DNA of 64,000 nucleotides from Mumia sp050632745 (GTDB lineage: Bacteria > Actinomycetota > Actinomycetes > Propionibacteriales > Nocardioidaceae), in assembly GCF_050632745.1 (NCBI RefSeq), contig NZ_JBODSD010000001.1:248001-312000 (forward strand). Reading direction: 5' to 3'. The notes beneath the pieces were generated by a model. The model was given only the letters and a program-made list of their open reading frames with translations. It had not been told where the DNA came from and did no database searches. A program made the translations under genes and the position numbers. Shown here in pieces: positions 54,503 through 63,450 of this stretch (position 1 is the stretch's first letter; every line of letters begins with the position of its first letter).

Positions 54503-55723
54503 TCAGGCGAGAACCGGTCGGCGCGGGATCGTCAGCGGCGCGAGCAGCGTGGCGAGGACGGCCAGCGCCGTCAGGACGCCGAAGGCCTCGGGATAGCCTC
54601 CCAGCGACTCCGCCAGCGCCGTCCCGAGCCAGGGCGAGAGCGCGACCGCGAACATCAGCGGTGCCGACAGCAGCCCGTTCAGCGCGCCGTACTGGCGCAC
54701 GCCCCACCGGTCCGTCACCGCGGTCGCCTGGATCAGGGTGCACACACCCCGGGCCGTCCCGGCGAGGAACGAGACGAGCGCGAGGAGCGCGTACGGTCCG
54801 GGGACGACCGCAAGGAGGAGAGTCGTCGCGGCGACCGCAGCCAGCACCAGCGTCGTACGGCCCGCGACACCAGTGGCCCGCTCCAGGCGGCGATATCCCA
54901 GGCGGCCGCAGACCTGGCCTACTCCGCCGACTCCCAGCACGACCGCTGCTGACGGGGTGCTGAGGCCGCGTTCGAGCAGCATCGGCACGAGGTTGATCAC
55001 GGCGCCGTACATCGCGGCCGCGGCGAGGCAGATCGCGGCCGTCAGAGCCAGGAAGGCGCTCGACCGCGACGCTGGGGGCAGACCCGCGGTACGGGGCGAC
55101 GCCGTCGCCCGCGTGGCGACCTGGGGCCACGGGTGGTTCAGCCCCCACCAGTGCAGCGGGACCGTCACCAGCAGCACCGCGGCGAGGGCCCCGTACGTCC
55201 CCCTCCACCCCAGGACGTCGAGGAGCCCCGCCGCGAACGGGGCGAACACCGTGCTGGCCAGGCCGGCGACCAGCGTCACGGCCGTCAGCGCCTGCACCCG
55301 GCGCACGCCGCCCCAGTGGGTCAGCGCCGCGAACGCAGGTGCGTAGAGGGTCGCCGCGGAGGAGACCCCGACCAGCAGCCACGCGGCGACGAACCAGGGC
55401 AGGCTCGGCGCCCAGGCCACCGCCGATGCCGCGACGACCCCGAGCGCGGAGCCTGCCGTCATGACGACGCGCGGACCACGGTGGTCGATCCACCGGCCGA
55501 CGGCGACACCGGTCAGGCCGGCGACCACCTGACTCACCGAGAACGCTGCGACGACGGCGCCCTTCGGCCAGCTGGTGTCCGCGACCAGCTCCGACAGGAC
55601 CACCGGGAACGCGTAGTACAGGACGCCCCAGCTGACGATCTCGGTCACGCACAGCACCGCTGTCGCCCGACGCAGCGCCCCTCGGTCGAGGGCCCGGTCG
55701 GCCGGGGCGGTCTGCGGGTCCAT
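54503..55723 (-). CDS. MFS transporter
   Basis: A 406-residue major facilitator with twelve predicted helices. The loop 2-3 motif is present as GRWIDHRGPRVVM near residue 69, and the second-half equivalent as GRLGYRRLERATG near 260. MFS exporters in actinobacterial arsenic clusters are thought to move organoarsenicals or other oxyanion adducts, but the assignment here rests only on location. GGAGG precedes the ATG at 55723. It has no adjacent operator copy; it lies at the outer edge of the ars cluster, next to low-GC, IS-scarred DNA. Confidence 0.85.
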   Translation of the reverse strand: MDPQTAPADRALDRGALRRATAVLCVTEIVSWGVLYYAFPVVLSELVADTSWPKGAVVAAFSVSQVVAGLTGVAVGRWIDHRGPRVVMTAGSALGVVAASAVAWAPSLPWFVAAWLLVGVSSAATLYAPAFAALTHWGGVRRVQALTAVTLVAGLASTVFAPFAAGLLDVLGWRGTYGALAAVLLVTVPLHWWGLNHPWPQVATRATASPRTAGLPPASRSSAFLALTAAICLAAAAMYGAVINLVPMLLERGLSTPSAAVVLGVGGVGQVCGRLGYRRLERATGVAGRTTLVLAAVAATTLLLAVVPGPYALLALVSFLAGTARGVCTLIQATAVTDRWGVRQYGALNGLLSAPLMFAVALSPWLGTALAESLGGYPEAFGVLTALAVLATLLAPLTIPRRPVLA

Positions 55724-56112
55724 CGATCCTCCGTCGCCTTGCCAGCCCGCCGAGCGTACGTCGACGTACTCCAGTGACGCCACGGGATCTGTGCCCCTCT
55801 CCGACGCCGCTGCGAGCCTCGGGCGCACCGGGTCCCGGCCCCCGTCCCCTCGCGTTGCTGCATACTGACCGCCACGGGCCTCTGGGGGATCAGGAGAATA
55901 GTGCTGACGTGCGAGGTTCGGACTATTAACTCCGGTGGGCATGGTCGATCGGGAACGCCGAAGCCGCTGTTGAGGAACGGTTGGTGTTCTCCAACGCGGT
56001 TGATGGTGCGGGGACGCGGCGCCGCCGCAATACATACCCGGAGGGCCGCGCCGGCGTCTGCCGGCTCACCGAAGGGACCGCGGGTCGTCGGCCGTCTGCC
56101 CGGAGCATCAGT
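55724..56112. other. 389 bases with no convincing gene
   Basis: Base composition becomes less GC-rich than in the genes to the left. Only short frames without family resemblance occur on either strand, and I see no ribosome site with a long reading frame. The last bases hold a GTTCAG-N8-CTGAAC inverted repeat (56111-56130) overlapping the end of the next minus-strand gene. Confidence 0.5.
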
Positions 56113-56598
56113 TCAGAGTCTCCACTGAACCCGGCACGCCACAGTCCGCCACCTCATCAGGCGGAAGCCAGGTGTCTCACGGGTCACGGCCACGGCAGTG
56201 TCCGTGGTCACCGTCCGGGTAGGCGAGCGAGTGACGCCTACCCATCGGGCGAGCTGTCCGCCGGCCGCGAGCTCGTCAACGAGAGACATGAGTTCGGCCC
56301 GTGACGTCAACTGGCACGGGTACGCGCCGTCGATGTCGCTCCAGTCTTCGTCGTCGCCGTCCTGCGAGGCGGCGAAGACCAGCCGCTCTACGACAACTGG
56401 TGCCGGCATCCCTGCCGCGAGAAGTCCGGTGATGTCGTCCTGAAGCTGCCAGCAGAGGGAGAACGACTCGCGGCGGGCCGTGTCGCCGTCGATCTTTGCC
56501 TGCCAGGCGAGGACCCCGTACGACGTCAGGGCAGCAACGACGGCCGAGACGAGAGCGGACACGACGGCCCCGGTCACGGACACGAGTGCAGGTTTCAT
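56113..56598 (-). CDS. Hypothetical single-pass membrane protein
   Basis: A 161-residue protein with an N-terminal hydrophobic segment (about residues 6-32, GAVVSALVSAVVAALTSYGV) and a soluble part with acidic stretches (DGDDEDWSDIDG). Codon usage still looks protein-like, with third-position GC high, and the reading frame is free of shadows from a better opposite gene. I do not recognise the family. Its C-terminal end overlaps a short inverted repeat. It might be part of the mobile insert that starts here. Confidence 0.45.
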   Translation of the reverse strand: MKPALVSVTGAVVSALVSAVVAALTSYGVLAWQAKIDGDTARRESFSLCWQLQDDITGLLAAGMPAPVVVERLVFAASQDGDDEDWSDIDGAYPCQLTSRAELMSLVDELAAGGQLARWVGVTRSPTRTVTTDTAVAVTRETPGFRLMRWRTVACRVQWRL

Positions 56599-56949
56599 GC
56601 CGGGCACCGTAGAACGGTCTCCGGCACAACGTCGCGTCCATCGAAGGAGTGTCTCGATGGTGCTACTCGCATTTGCCGATAGAACCGGCAACCCGGCAGT
56701 CTGAACCGCCCCGGCGTGTTCGGAGGGCTATGGACACCAAAGAATCCGCCCACCCGTTTCTGGCAACGTGAAGCCGACCGCGAATCCGCCTGGTCACTGA
56801 GCCGATGCCCACCTACGGAGACATCCCGACAGCGCCACGTCTCGGGGCTTTCGCACTCAGGCGAGCAAGCCGGGAACAAGTTCTCGAGCATGCAGGCTGG
56901 CACAACGTTGAAGTGGGGGTCCTTCGGCGCGCGGCTGCGCGCCAGTTGA
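56599..56949. other. Non-coding, IS-scarred stretch
   Basis: No gene is supported. The stretch holds the IS3-type terminal repeat described separately and lies directly before the istB remnant. Short frames on both strands have unusual composition and no family match. Confidence 0.5.
56702..56725 (+). repeat. IS3-family (IS6110-like) terminal inverted repeat remnant
   Basis: The 24 bases starting TGAACCGCCCCGGC match the published IS6110 end (as I recall it) at 22 positions. No transposase of that family follows, and no partner repeat was found in the window, so this is a solo scar of an old insertion. Confidence 0.6.
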
Positions 56950-57506
56950 GCCGCGCAAGTTGGACGGTGAGGAACTATTCGAGTCGACGAGCTCGCGACC
57001 TACCGGCCCTGGACTCCGCGTCGAATGTGTAGTTGATCGGCCACCCGGCGTCGGGAAGACGCTTCTGGCCGTCGGAATCGGACGGACCGCCGCCGAGGCG
57101 GGTTCCGGACCTACCTCACCACCGCCGCCGACCTTGCCGCCCGCTGCCACCGCGCCGCGATCGAGGGCCGCTGGGCCACCACCGTGCAGTTCTTCGCCGG
57201 ACCCACGCTCTTGGTCTCGACGAGCTCGGCTACTTGTCGCTGCCCGGCGAAGCCGCCTCGGCACGGCTCCAGGTCGTGTCCCGGCGCTACCTCACGACCA
57301 GCATCGTGCTCACCATCAACCGCGGCGTCGCGGGCTGGGGTGAGATCCTCGGCGACACCACCGTCGCCGCCGCGATGCTCGACCGGCTCCTGCACCGCTC
57401 CGTCGTGCTCAACCTCGACGGCGGGTTCTACCGCCTGCGCGACCACCACGCCAGGAACGAAGCACTCCGATCCACCGCGACCGGCACCCGCCGACCGCTA
57501 CCGTGA
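56950..57506 (+). pseudogene. Decayed IstB-like ATPase of an IS21-family element
   Basis: The last ~90 codons (about 57210-57480) read DELGYLSLPGEAASARLQVV, WGEILGDTTVAAAMLDRLLH and LRDHHARNEAL, which is the C-terminal half of IstB, the AAA+ transposition helper of IS21 elements. Walker A (RPPGVGKT, near 57043-57066) and the middle part (RTYLTTAADLAARCHRAAI, near 57103-57159) are present but lie in other frames, so at least two frameshifts have destroyed the gene. An in-frame stop follows the ALDSASNV segment. No istA is visible. Confidence 0.85.
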
Positions 57507-57631
57507 CCACCGCCCAGGGTGGGGACTTCCGATGAACATCACTGGGGAAGTTCGGCGAGCGCCATCGTTCGCGGAGTGCTGGGATTCCAACGCCACTAAT
57601 TCGATGAGCCTCGGCGGAAAGCCCCGGTGGC

Positions 57632-58198
57632 TTAGTACTCTTCGTCGTCTCCATCGACCGCAGCACGTACCGTTGCGCGGCACAACCCGGAATGATCAGC
57701 CATCAGTCCGCAGCTCCAAAGGGTCCCCTCGGCGTCCGGCTCCTCACCGAAGCAGGGAGCCAAGGCGTCAATACTTCTCGGCGCCTCGGACCCCGGTCCC
57801 CAAGTGAGGTACCAGCTGGAGAGGTAGTAGCCACGGTCTCGGACTTCCACCCAGGACGATTCGAGGAAATCGGTGCTCAGGTTCCCGATGAATGTGGCGT
57901 GCGGCCCGTCGTGTCCAGCGGTAAGAGGGCAGCGATACCAACGTGACTCGTCGGTGGGTCGACGAGTCGATGACCACAGTGGATTCATCCCACGGATGGC
58001 AAGCAGTTCCTTACGCTCGGCCAGCGTCAACTCGGACGCGCTGCCGCAATAGCTGTCGGGGGCCTCTCTCCACACCCAATCCCACCACGTCGGCGGGTTG
58101 GCCTCGGTCGCGTCCCTCGCGCATTCCTCCACTTGAAGAGCGTACGGGGTCTGTCCGATGAACGGTGGGCTGGGTGGTAGTTCCTGCCCGGTATTCAT
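57632..58198 (-). CDS. Hypothetical protein with two Cys/His repeats
   Basis: A 188-residue protein of no family I can name. It contains two copies of the pattern C-x-L-x3-H-x-G-x-H/C: CPLTAGHDGPH at about residues 90-100 and CGLMADHSGLC at about 163-173, which look like paired zinc-binding or disulfide motifs. Tryptophan and tyrosine are frequent (for example YYLSSWYLTWGPG). There is no signal peptide. Base composition is lower in GC than the chromosome to the left. It diverges from the HEPN-like gene; the 50 bases between starts hold both promoters. Confidence 0.6.
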   Translation of the reverse strand: MNTGQELPPSPPFIGQTPYALQVEECARDATEANPPTWWDWVWREAPDSYCGSASELTLAERKELLAIRGMNPLWSSTRRPTDESRWYRCPLTAGHDGPHATFIGNLSTDFLESSWVEVRDRGYYLSSWYLTWGPGSEAPRSIDALAPCFGEEPDAEGTLWSCGLMADHSGLCRATVRAAVDGDDEEY

Positions 58199-58248
58199 CG
58201 AATCTCGGGATCGAGAGGCTGGCCGTCATTCGGTATACACTTCAGTGC

Positions 58249-58812
58249 ATGCCGCGCAAACATGCCCGTCAGCGCGCTCGGTACAACGAAGCCGTCGGGC
58301 AGGAGCGTGGTGCGTTGTATCGGCACGCGCTAACTCGCGCCCAGTCGGCTTATGACGATGGGTATTTCCTCGAAACGATCGCGCTGGTGGAGTCGCTCAT
58401 GGCCGACCGGCTTGAGGCTCTGCTTTCGCTGATTGATGGAAGTCCCGTGAAGTTTGGAACCGTGGGTGAGGCCGTCGTCGAACTCAAACGCCGGTTTGCG
58501 ACAATCCCAGGCGTCGACGACGTCGCCCTGTTCGCGGAGGTCACCGCCTGGAGTCGAGACCGGGCCCGTTGGATTCACGAGTTCGCGAAGCTGTCTGCGG
58601 TGGACAATCTTGGTTGGGACGAACGGGTCGCCGATGCGAGACGAGTGGCTGAGCAAGGATTGGCTCTACTGAAGCGGGTGACTGCCGAGTCAGCTGCTGT
58701 TATGCGGTCGGCACGCGCGGATACTCAACGGATCCCGGCAGCGCCTGAACTCCCACCACAGCCGATTCCCGTTGAGATGGGTTCAGCAAGAAGAGACACT
58801 GATCCGCGATGA
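58249..58812 (+). CDS. Small helical protein, possibly HEPN-like
   Basis: A 187-residue, mainly helical protein with low-GC codon usage. The ATG at 58249 follows TACACT by 7 bases, a leaderless arrangement as elsewhere in this window. Residues from about 22 resemble HEPN-type helices: DDGYFLETIALVESLMADRL, and near residue 107 SRDRARWIHEFAKLS, where R-x4-H resembles the RNase motif of HEPN proteins. HEPN proteins are common in toxin and phage-defence loci. This is a pattern impression, not a firm family assignment. The C-terminal ~40 residues look disordered. Confidence 0.55.
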   Translation: MPRKHARQRARYNEAVGQERGALYRHALTRAQSAYDDGYFLETIALVESLMADRLEALLSLIDGSPVKFGTVGEAVVELKRRFATIPGVDDVALFAEVTAWSRDRARWIHEFAKLSAVDNLGWDERVADARRVAEQGLALLKRVTAESAAVMRSARADTQRIPAAPELPPQPIPVEMGSARRDTDPR

Positions 58813-59203
58813 ACTCGCCAACGTTTGCGACGAAACGGAGCCTTCTTCTTCGTCGATGACTTCGGGGATGTCTGCACCGGTGAGGGGCCCAGTTCGGCGA
58901 TGTTGTCGTCGCACTTGGAGTACGTACCCAACGTCGTTTCCGGACCCTTCCCCCCGGCCCGACAGCATGTCGTAACGGGTCGAGTCGGCCGGGCCCCTCC
59001 ACAGCAAGGAGGGCCAAAGCGGGTCTACTCCGGCAAGCTCACCCCGAGTTCGCCGGAGCATCCACACCGAAGCTGGTGCCCTGCCAGCGTCCGCGCCGTC
59101 TCCGGTGGACTGCCCCGGCTCCGTGCGCCGTTGATCCAGCAATGTGACCTGCTTGCTGGCGGATGGCCGGCTCTGAGCTGCGTCGGCGCAACGTTCGCGA
59201 TGT
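58813..59203. other. 391 bases with no convincing gene
   Basis: Frames on both strands overlap here but none has a clear start signal or family resemblance. A minus-strand frame (to 59307) overlaps the end of the PLD-like gene and looks like a shadow. The region may hold the terminators of the two converging units. Confidence 0.45.
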
Positions 59204-61954
59204 TCACCCAGCCCTGTCTTCGTCCGAGAGGCCACCGTCCAACGTCCCCCTCGCAGCGTCCGAGGAATGGCCGATGCAGCATGGCGGACTTTCAGGCGAA
59301 TCCACACCCAGCGACGTCAGCACCGCCGCGGCCTCATCGGTTCGGTGGTGCTTCGGTCGGTTCACCACGTCAGGGAGTAGCCCGGTCCCCTCGCCGCTTC
59401 GAAGTGCGCCGCGCAACGCCCGAGCCGCGTCGGCGGGGCGCCGGCGCGGGCGAAGTTGCTGGTGGCGCCAGCGCGGGCTGTGCTCGTGGCTGAAGACGGT
59501 GACCAGATCGGGTGATCGCCACGCCACGCAGGCCCAAGCGCCGGCTTCCGTCGTGACCCAGACGACGATCCCGTCGTGGTCCTGCGCGAATCCGATGGCC
59601 TCTAACGCCGTCAACGCGGGCGGTTGGCCGCCGCCGAGGATGTGCATCGAGGTAAGCGATGGGCGATGGAAGTCGAGTCCCCTGGCCTCCATCGCCGACG
59701 AGAGCTCGGCGAGGGGGTCGTGGCCGAGGAGGTCGTCGCGGGTGCGGATGACGTGGCTGGTGGTCAGGGTGCCACCGTTCACGGTTCTCAGGCCCGTTAC
59801 GTACGCCTCGATTGATTCCTCACTCGCTGCCTCCACGAGGTGTCCGACGGCGTCACGAGCTTGCGTGAACCGCACGGTGGGCCCGCTGCCCACCATCACG
59901 TCCGTTCGCTGGCGCATCACGGTGAGTGCAACAGCGGCCAGCGACGCAACGCGCTCCTCGATCTCCCGGGGTTGGTCGGGTGCAGGAAGGCCGCGGACAA
60001 GGTCGCGCACCAGATCGAACGGTTGCTGATCATCCTCTTCCCAGTTCCCCGCGGTCCACAACGCGAGCGTGATCCGGAGGACCAGCAGCCGCGACGGGAC
60101 AGTCAGGGCGGTGGCCTGGCCTGCGGCCTTGACTGCCCAGGTTCGGCGCGACTTCCGCAGGTGCTCTGCGTCGTCGGTATGGTCCACGGCCTCCACTGCA
60201 GCAGCTTCGGCCCCCTTTTCGGTGAGGGTCTCGTCGACCTCGGCGGCCTCCTCGTCGCCCTGGAGACCGACGGCTTGTTCGTCGGTGATGATGTCGCCCC
60301 ACGGCACCGGCGAGGAGTCGGGCGTCGCCGACATCGGGAGAGCGAGCAGCCACGAGGTGAGGCTGGGACCGTAACGGCGGTCACTGTCGGTTTGAAGCCA
60401 TAGCCACGGCTCGAACGGGTCGGTTGCGCCTCGATCGAGATTGACCTGCTCGCCTTCGCTGGCGCCAGGCGAGGGGGGCAGCCGGGCGTTCGTGACGTCG
60501 CTGGCAAACCCTGCGAGTTCAGCCTGGATGAGGTTGAGCAGTTCGAGGTCATCGCCGAACAGGTCAGCCGCTCGGGACCGATGGAGCCGTGAAGGCTTCG
60601 CTGCGGGCGTCGCCCGAGCATTGACCCGATTTTCGTCGGTCACAAACACCGGAGCCGTGGGCCCGATCACCGCGTGGGCGGTGCGGACACGGGACCCCGC
60701 CGGCACCGACGTCTCGAAGACGCCGGACGCACTCCCTTCCGGAATCTCACCGAGGAGGGACCAGAGATCTGGGTGGTCACTGCGGTGCGAGATCTCGACC
60801 ACGACGTCTCCGTCGCTGATACCGCTCAGGAAGACCGACAGCTGGTTGTCCTTGATCGTGGCCGCCAGCACACGCACTGCGCGGGCGCTCGACCCGTTCG
60901 CAACGCCATCGTCCGCGTCGACTCGGGCCGGGATGGCGTCGGCTTGGATCGGCTCCCCACCGGGAAACAGGCTGGTTTCGACCGGACCGACGACAGCGAG
61001 CTCGTAGTTGCCGAAGCTGACTGGACGGTTGAGTAGTCCGGCGGCCGACAGGTTGGGACTGCCGGTCATCGCGGATCGGGACCCGTCGAACGTGACCCAC
61101 TCGATCAACTTTCCATGGCGGTACCGCTGCTTGCTCGTTCCCGGCGATTCCGGATCCCGCAGCAGAGTGACGTCTGCGCCCATCCGTTCCCGGTAGCTCG
61201 TTAGCGTTGCGTCGAGCGCGACAGGATCGACGTCAGTCCAGCCCGGCTGCAACGCGATGGCGACCGTTCGAGGTTGCAGCTGGTCGAGGAGCCGGCGGAT
61301 ACCGTTCGCGTTGTTGTCGTGGAAGGCAGCAGACAGGTACAGATCGGCGACCGGGTCCGTCGGGAGCCGCTCGATCAGCGGGCCGTCCCACGACGCGTAG
61401 ACGCGATGCCCGGTGTCTACCGGGGGAGCCCGGTCGAGCAGCACGTCGAGACAGCGGACTGTGCGTGCGACCCCCCGTGAGGTGATCGGGTCCAGAACCC
61501 CGAGCCGGCCGAGCCCAGAAAGCGCATCGCGGATGCCAGCGAAAGCGATCGGCATGCCGTCCACGCCGCCGGTGAAAACGGTGAGGAGCTCGCGGTTGTA
61601 CTGCCAACCGCCCAGCGTGAGGTTTCCAGAGCCGACCGCGGCGAGCGCGCGTTTCGGTCCCACGAGAACGGTCAGCTTGGGATGAAACGCGCCCGGCTGG
61701 TCGACCAGACCGAACTGGTACGAGCGTCCGGCGTGCCTCACCGCGCGGACGTCCGGCACCCACACGTTCGCGTCAGCGACGACGGTGATCCGCGCGCCGG
61801 TGGCTCTCATCAAACCCAGGAGACGCGCCTCGAAGAACCCGAGGTCGACGTTGAACGTCAGGACGAGCGCTTCCTCGACCTGCTGGTCGCGGTGCTGCTC
61901 CTCTTCCAGCACGTACGGGTAGAGGGTTGCGGCCTGAGCTGCTGTCGCAGTCAC
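59204..61954 (-). CDS. Large PLD-like protein with two HKD-type half sites
   Basis: A 916-residue protein. The N-terminal third has two PLD half sites: HPK at 91-93 with GSGN at 108-111, and HGK at 280-282 with GSPN at 298-301. The Asp of the classical HxKx4D is replaced in both by hydrophobic residues, so it is nearer to PLD-type nucleases of restriction and helicase-linked systems than to lipases. Residues ~400-916 form a large unknown region with acidic (EEAAEVDETL) and helical parts. GTG at 61954 overlaps the upstream gene's stop (GTGA) and has GGGAGG before it, so the two are coupled. Confidence 0.75.
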   Translation of the reverse strand: MTATAAQAATLYPYVLEEEQHRDQQVEEALVLTFNVDLGFFEARLLGLMRATGARITVVADANVWVPDVRAVRHAGRSYQFGLVDQPGAFHPKLTVLVGPKRALAAVGSGNLTLGGWQYNRELLTVFTGGVDGMPIAFAGIRDALSGLGRLGVLDPITSRGVARTVRCLDVLLDRAPPVDTGHRVYASWDGPLIERLPTDPVADLYLSAAFHDNNANGIRRLLDQLQPRTVAIALQPGWTDVDPVALDATLTSYRERMGADVTLLRDPESPGTSKQRYRHGKLIEWVTFDGSRSAMTGSPNLSAAGLLNRPVSFGNYELAVVGPVETSLFPGGEPIQADAIPARVDADDGVANGSSARAVRVLAATIKDNQLSVFLSGISDGDVVVEISHRSDHPDLWSLLGEIPEGSASGVFETSVPAGSRVRTAHAVIGPTAPVFVTDENRVNARATPAAKPSRLHRSRAADLFGDDLELLNLIQAELAGFASDVTNARLPPSPGASEGEQVNLDRGATDPFEPWLWLQTDSDRRYGPSLTSWLLALPMSATPDSSPVPWGDIITDEQAVGLQGDEEAAEVDETLTEKGAEAAAVEAVDHTDDAEHLRKSRRTWAVKAAGQATALTVPSRLLVLRITLALWTAGNWEEDDQQPFDLVRDLVRGLPAPDQPREIEERVASLAAVALTVMRQRTDVMVGSGPTVRFTQARDAVGHLVEAASEESIEAYVTGLRTVNGGTLTTSHVIRTRDDLLGHDPLAELSSAMEARGLDFHRPSLTSMHILGGGQPPALTALEAIGFAQDHDGIVVWVTTEAGAWACVAWRSPDLVTVFSHEHSPRWRHQQLRPRRRPADAARALRGALRSGEGTGLLPDVVNRPKHHRTDEAAAVLTSLGVDSPESPPCCIGHSSDAARGTLDGGLSDEDRAG

Positions 61955-63423
61955 GCGGCCCTCCCGGACTCGGTGAGCTCCCACCGCTCGTCGACACGTG
62001 AGACCAGACCGATACCGGCCATGACCTCGAACGCCGAGTTCCACCGAAGGGCGACACCGCCGCCTCCCTCGTCTGAGTCCTTGAACACGTACCCGTCACG
62101 GACATACACGCGGGTCGGCACCCTGAAGCGCCCGGTCCCGGCGTCGAACGAAGCCTTCGTGAGCGCAATACGTTCAGCGCGGGCGACCAGCTGCTGGGTC
62201 ACCCAGACCGCGAAGTCGCGCAGCGGACGATCGGCCCATTCGGCCAGCCGATCCTGAAGCCAACTCGGGGTCAGCTGCTGATACTGCTCATCGCGACCCC
62301 CTTGAAAGTACGCCTGAGTTCGGGGCTCGAGACGACCGGCACGGCTGGCACCGATGACCAGGCGCGAGAGGTAACGCTCGGCCGGCCCGAGGTCCTGCAC
62401 CTCGTGACTGAACTCGGCTCCGATGAGGCGTGATCCGTCCATTCCCGCGGGCCGTGAGTCGACGAACTCCCGAACGGTGCCCACTGGCAGGTCGTCGGCG
62501 AGCGCACTACCCAGTGCGTCGATCGACATGAAGCCCTCGATCGCGCCGACGAGATGGCGCCATAGGTTCCGCCAGCCCGCGACCGTGAAGTTGCGCAGCG
62601 CGACGCCTGTCCACGCGGGTAGGACCTCAAGAGAGCTCAGGGACGGGTCCTTGCCGACCTCACCGAAGGCAAGGGCTTGGTCCAGGTTTCGGGCGGCCGT
62701 CTCAGGGGCCATCTCGGTCAGGCGGAGCAGCATCCGCAACGACTGCGATCGCCGGTCGTCGTGGTGCATATTTGCCGATGAACGTGGCATGAGAAGCTGC
62801 TGCAGCATCCGCCCGTCAGCCGATGCTCGAGCTCCGCACATGCACAGGTGGTGAGCGTCGACGAGTGTGTCTTGCGACAGAGTCGGACGTGCGGCGAGAT
62901 CGAACAGGCCGTCGAATCCCTCGCATAGTGCGGTGCGGTCTGCGTTGGGTCCGGGGACGGTCGCCTTTCCCTCCGAGGCGAGCAGCCCCATGGTGAACTC
63001 CGAGGCAAGGTAGGGCCCCCAGAATCCCCACCCGGACTTCGCGTAGGCGCCGTCGGCGGAGAGGCCGTCGATGTCGACGCCGTTAGCCACGCGTGAACTG
63101 AGATAGTCCGAGCCGTGCGGCGATCGCATGCCGGCGTGCGCCGCTGTATCTGCGGACCCATGGGCAATCGAAATAGCGCCGACTACAACCTCGACACGCC
63201 GCAATAGGCGCCTCGTCTCCGCGAGGTCCAGCGACCGCTTCGCCGCCTCAGCGAACACCGCGGCGTGAAGCGTGTAGTACCGCGCGTGGGGCGTGACTGT
63301 CGTGATGCCAGGCATCAGATGCCCCACCTGGGCCATCGCATGGCGCTCGACGGCGAGCGGAAACCTCCCGGCATACCGGCCGTCGTCGCCATCCGTCCAG
63401 ACTGGACCAACCGCTCCTGACAT
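61951..63423 (-). CDS. Unknown protein of a PLD-linked (putative defence) operon
   Basis: A 490-residue protein of no family I can firmly name. Its N-terminus contains PGITTVTPHARYYTLHA, a phrase type I associate with proteins next to PLD and helicase genes in defence loci (DUF6361-like is a guess). A Cys/His cluster DAHHLCMCGARA lies near residue 190, and the C-terminus (VYVRDGYVFKDS, AFEVMAGIGLVSRVDERWEL) looks like a winged-helix. It lies between the window-edge gene (stop 63451) and the PLD-like gene, overlapping the latter. ATG at 63423 is used; an in-frame GTG at 63435 is an alternative. Confidence 0.65.
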   Translation of the reverse strand: MSGAVGPVWTDGDDGRYAGRFPLAVERHAMAQVGHLMPGITTVTPHARYYTLHAAVFAEAAKRSLDLAETRRLLRRVEVVVGAISIAHGSADTAAHAGMRSPHGSDYLSSRVANGVDIDGLSADGAYAKSGWGFWGPYLASEFTMGLLASEGKATVPGPNADRTALCEGFDGLFDLAARPTLSQDTLVDAHHLCMCGARASADGRMLQQLLMPRSSANMHHDDRRSQSLRMLLRLTEMAPETAARNLDQALAFGEVGKDPSLSSLEVLPAWTGVALRNFTVAGWRNLWRHLVGAIEGFMSIDALGSALADDLPVGTVREFVDSRPAGMDGSRLIGAEFSHEVQDLGPAERYLSRLVIGASRAGRLEPRTQAYFQGGRDEQYQQLTPSWLQDRLAEWADRPLRDFAVWVTQQLVARAERIALTKASFDAGTGRFRVPTRVYVRDGYVFKDSDEGGGGVALRWNSAFEVMAGIGLVSRVDERWELTESGRAA

Positions 63424-63450
63424 GCCCACCCCCACTCGCGGGTTCTGTGC

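Noticed and set aside
56950..57506. Active IS21 element
   Set aside because: istB is frameshifted and no istA or paired ends are visible.
58232..58253. GTATAC...GCATG near the HEPN-like gene start, resembling the GntR operator
   Set aside because: The spacing between the two elements is 8 rather than 6 bases and the context is unrelated, so it is probably chance.
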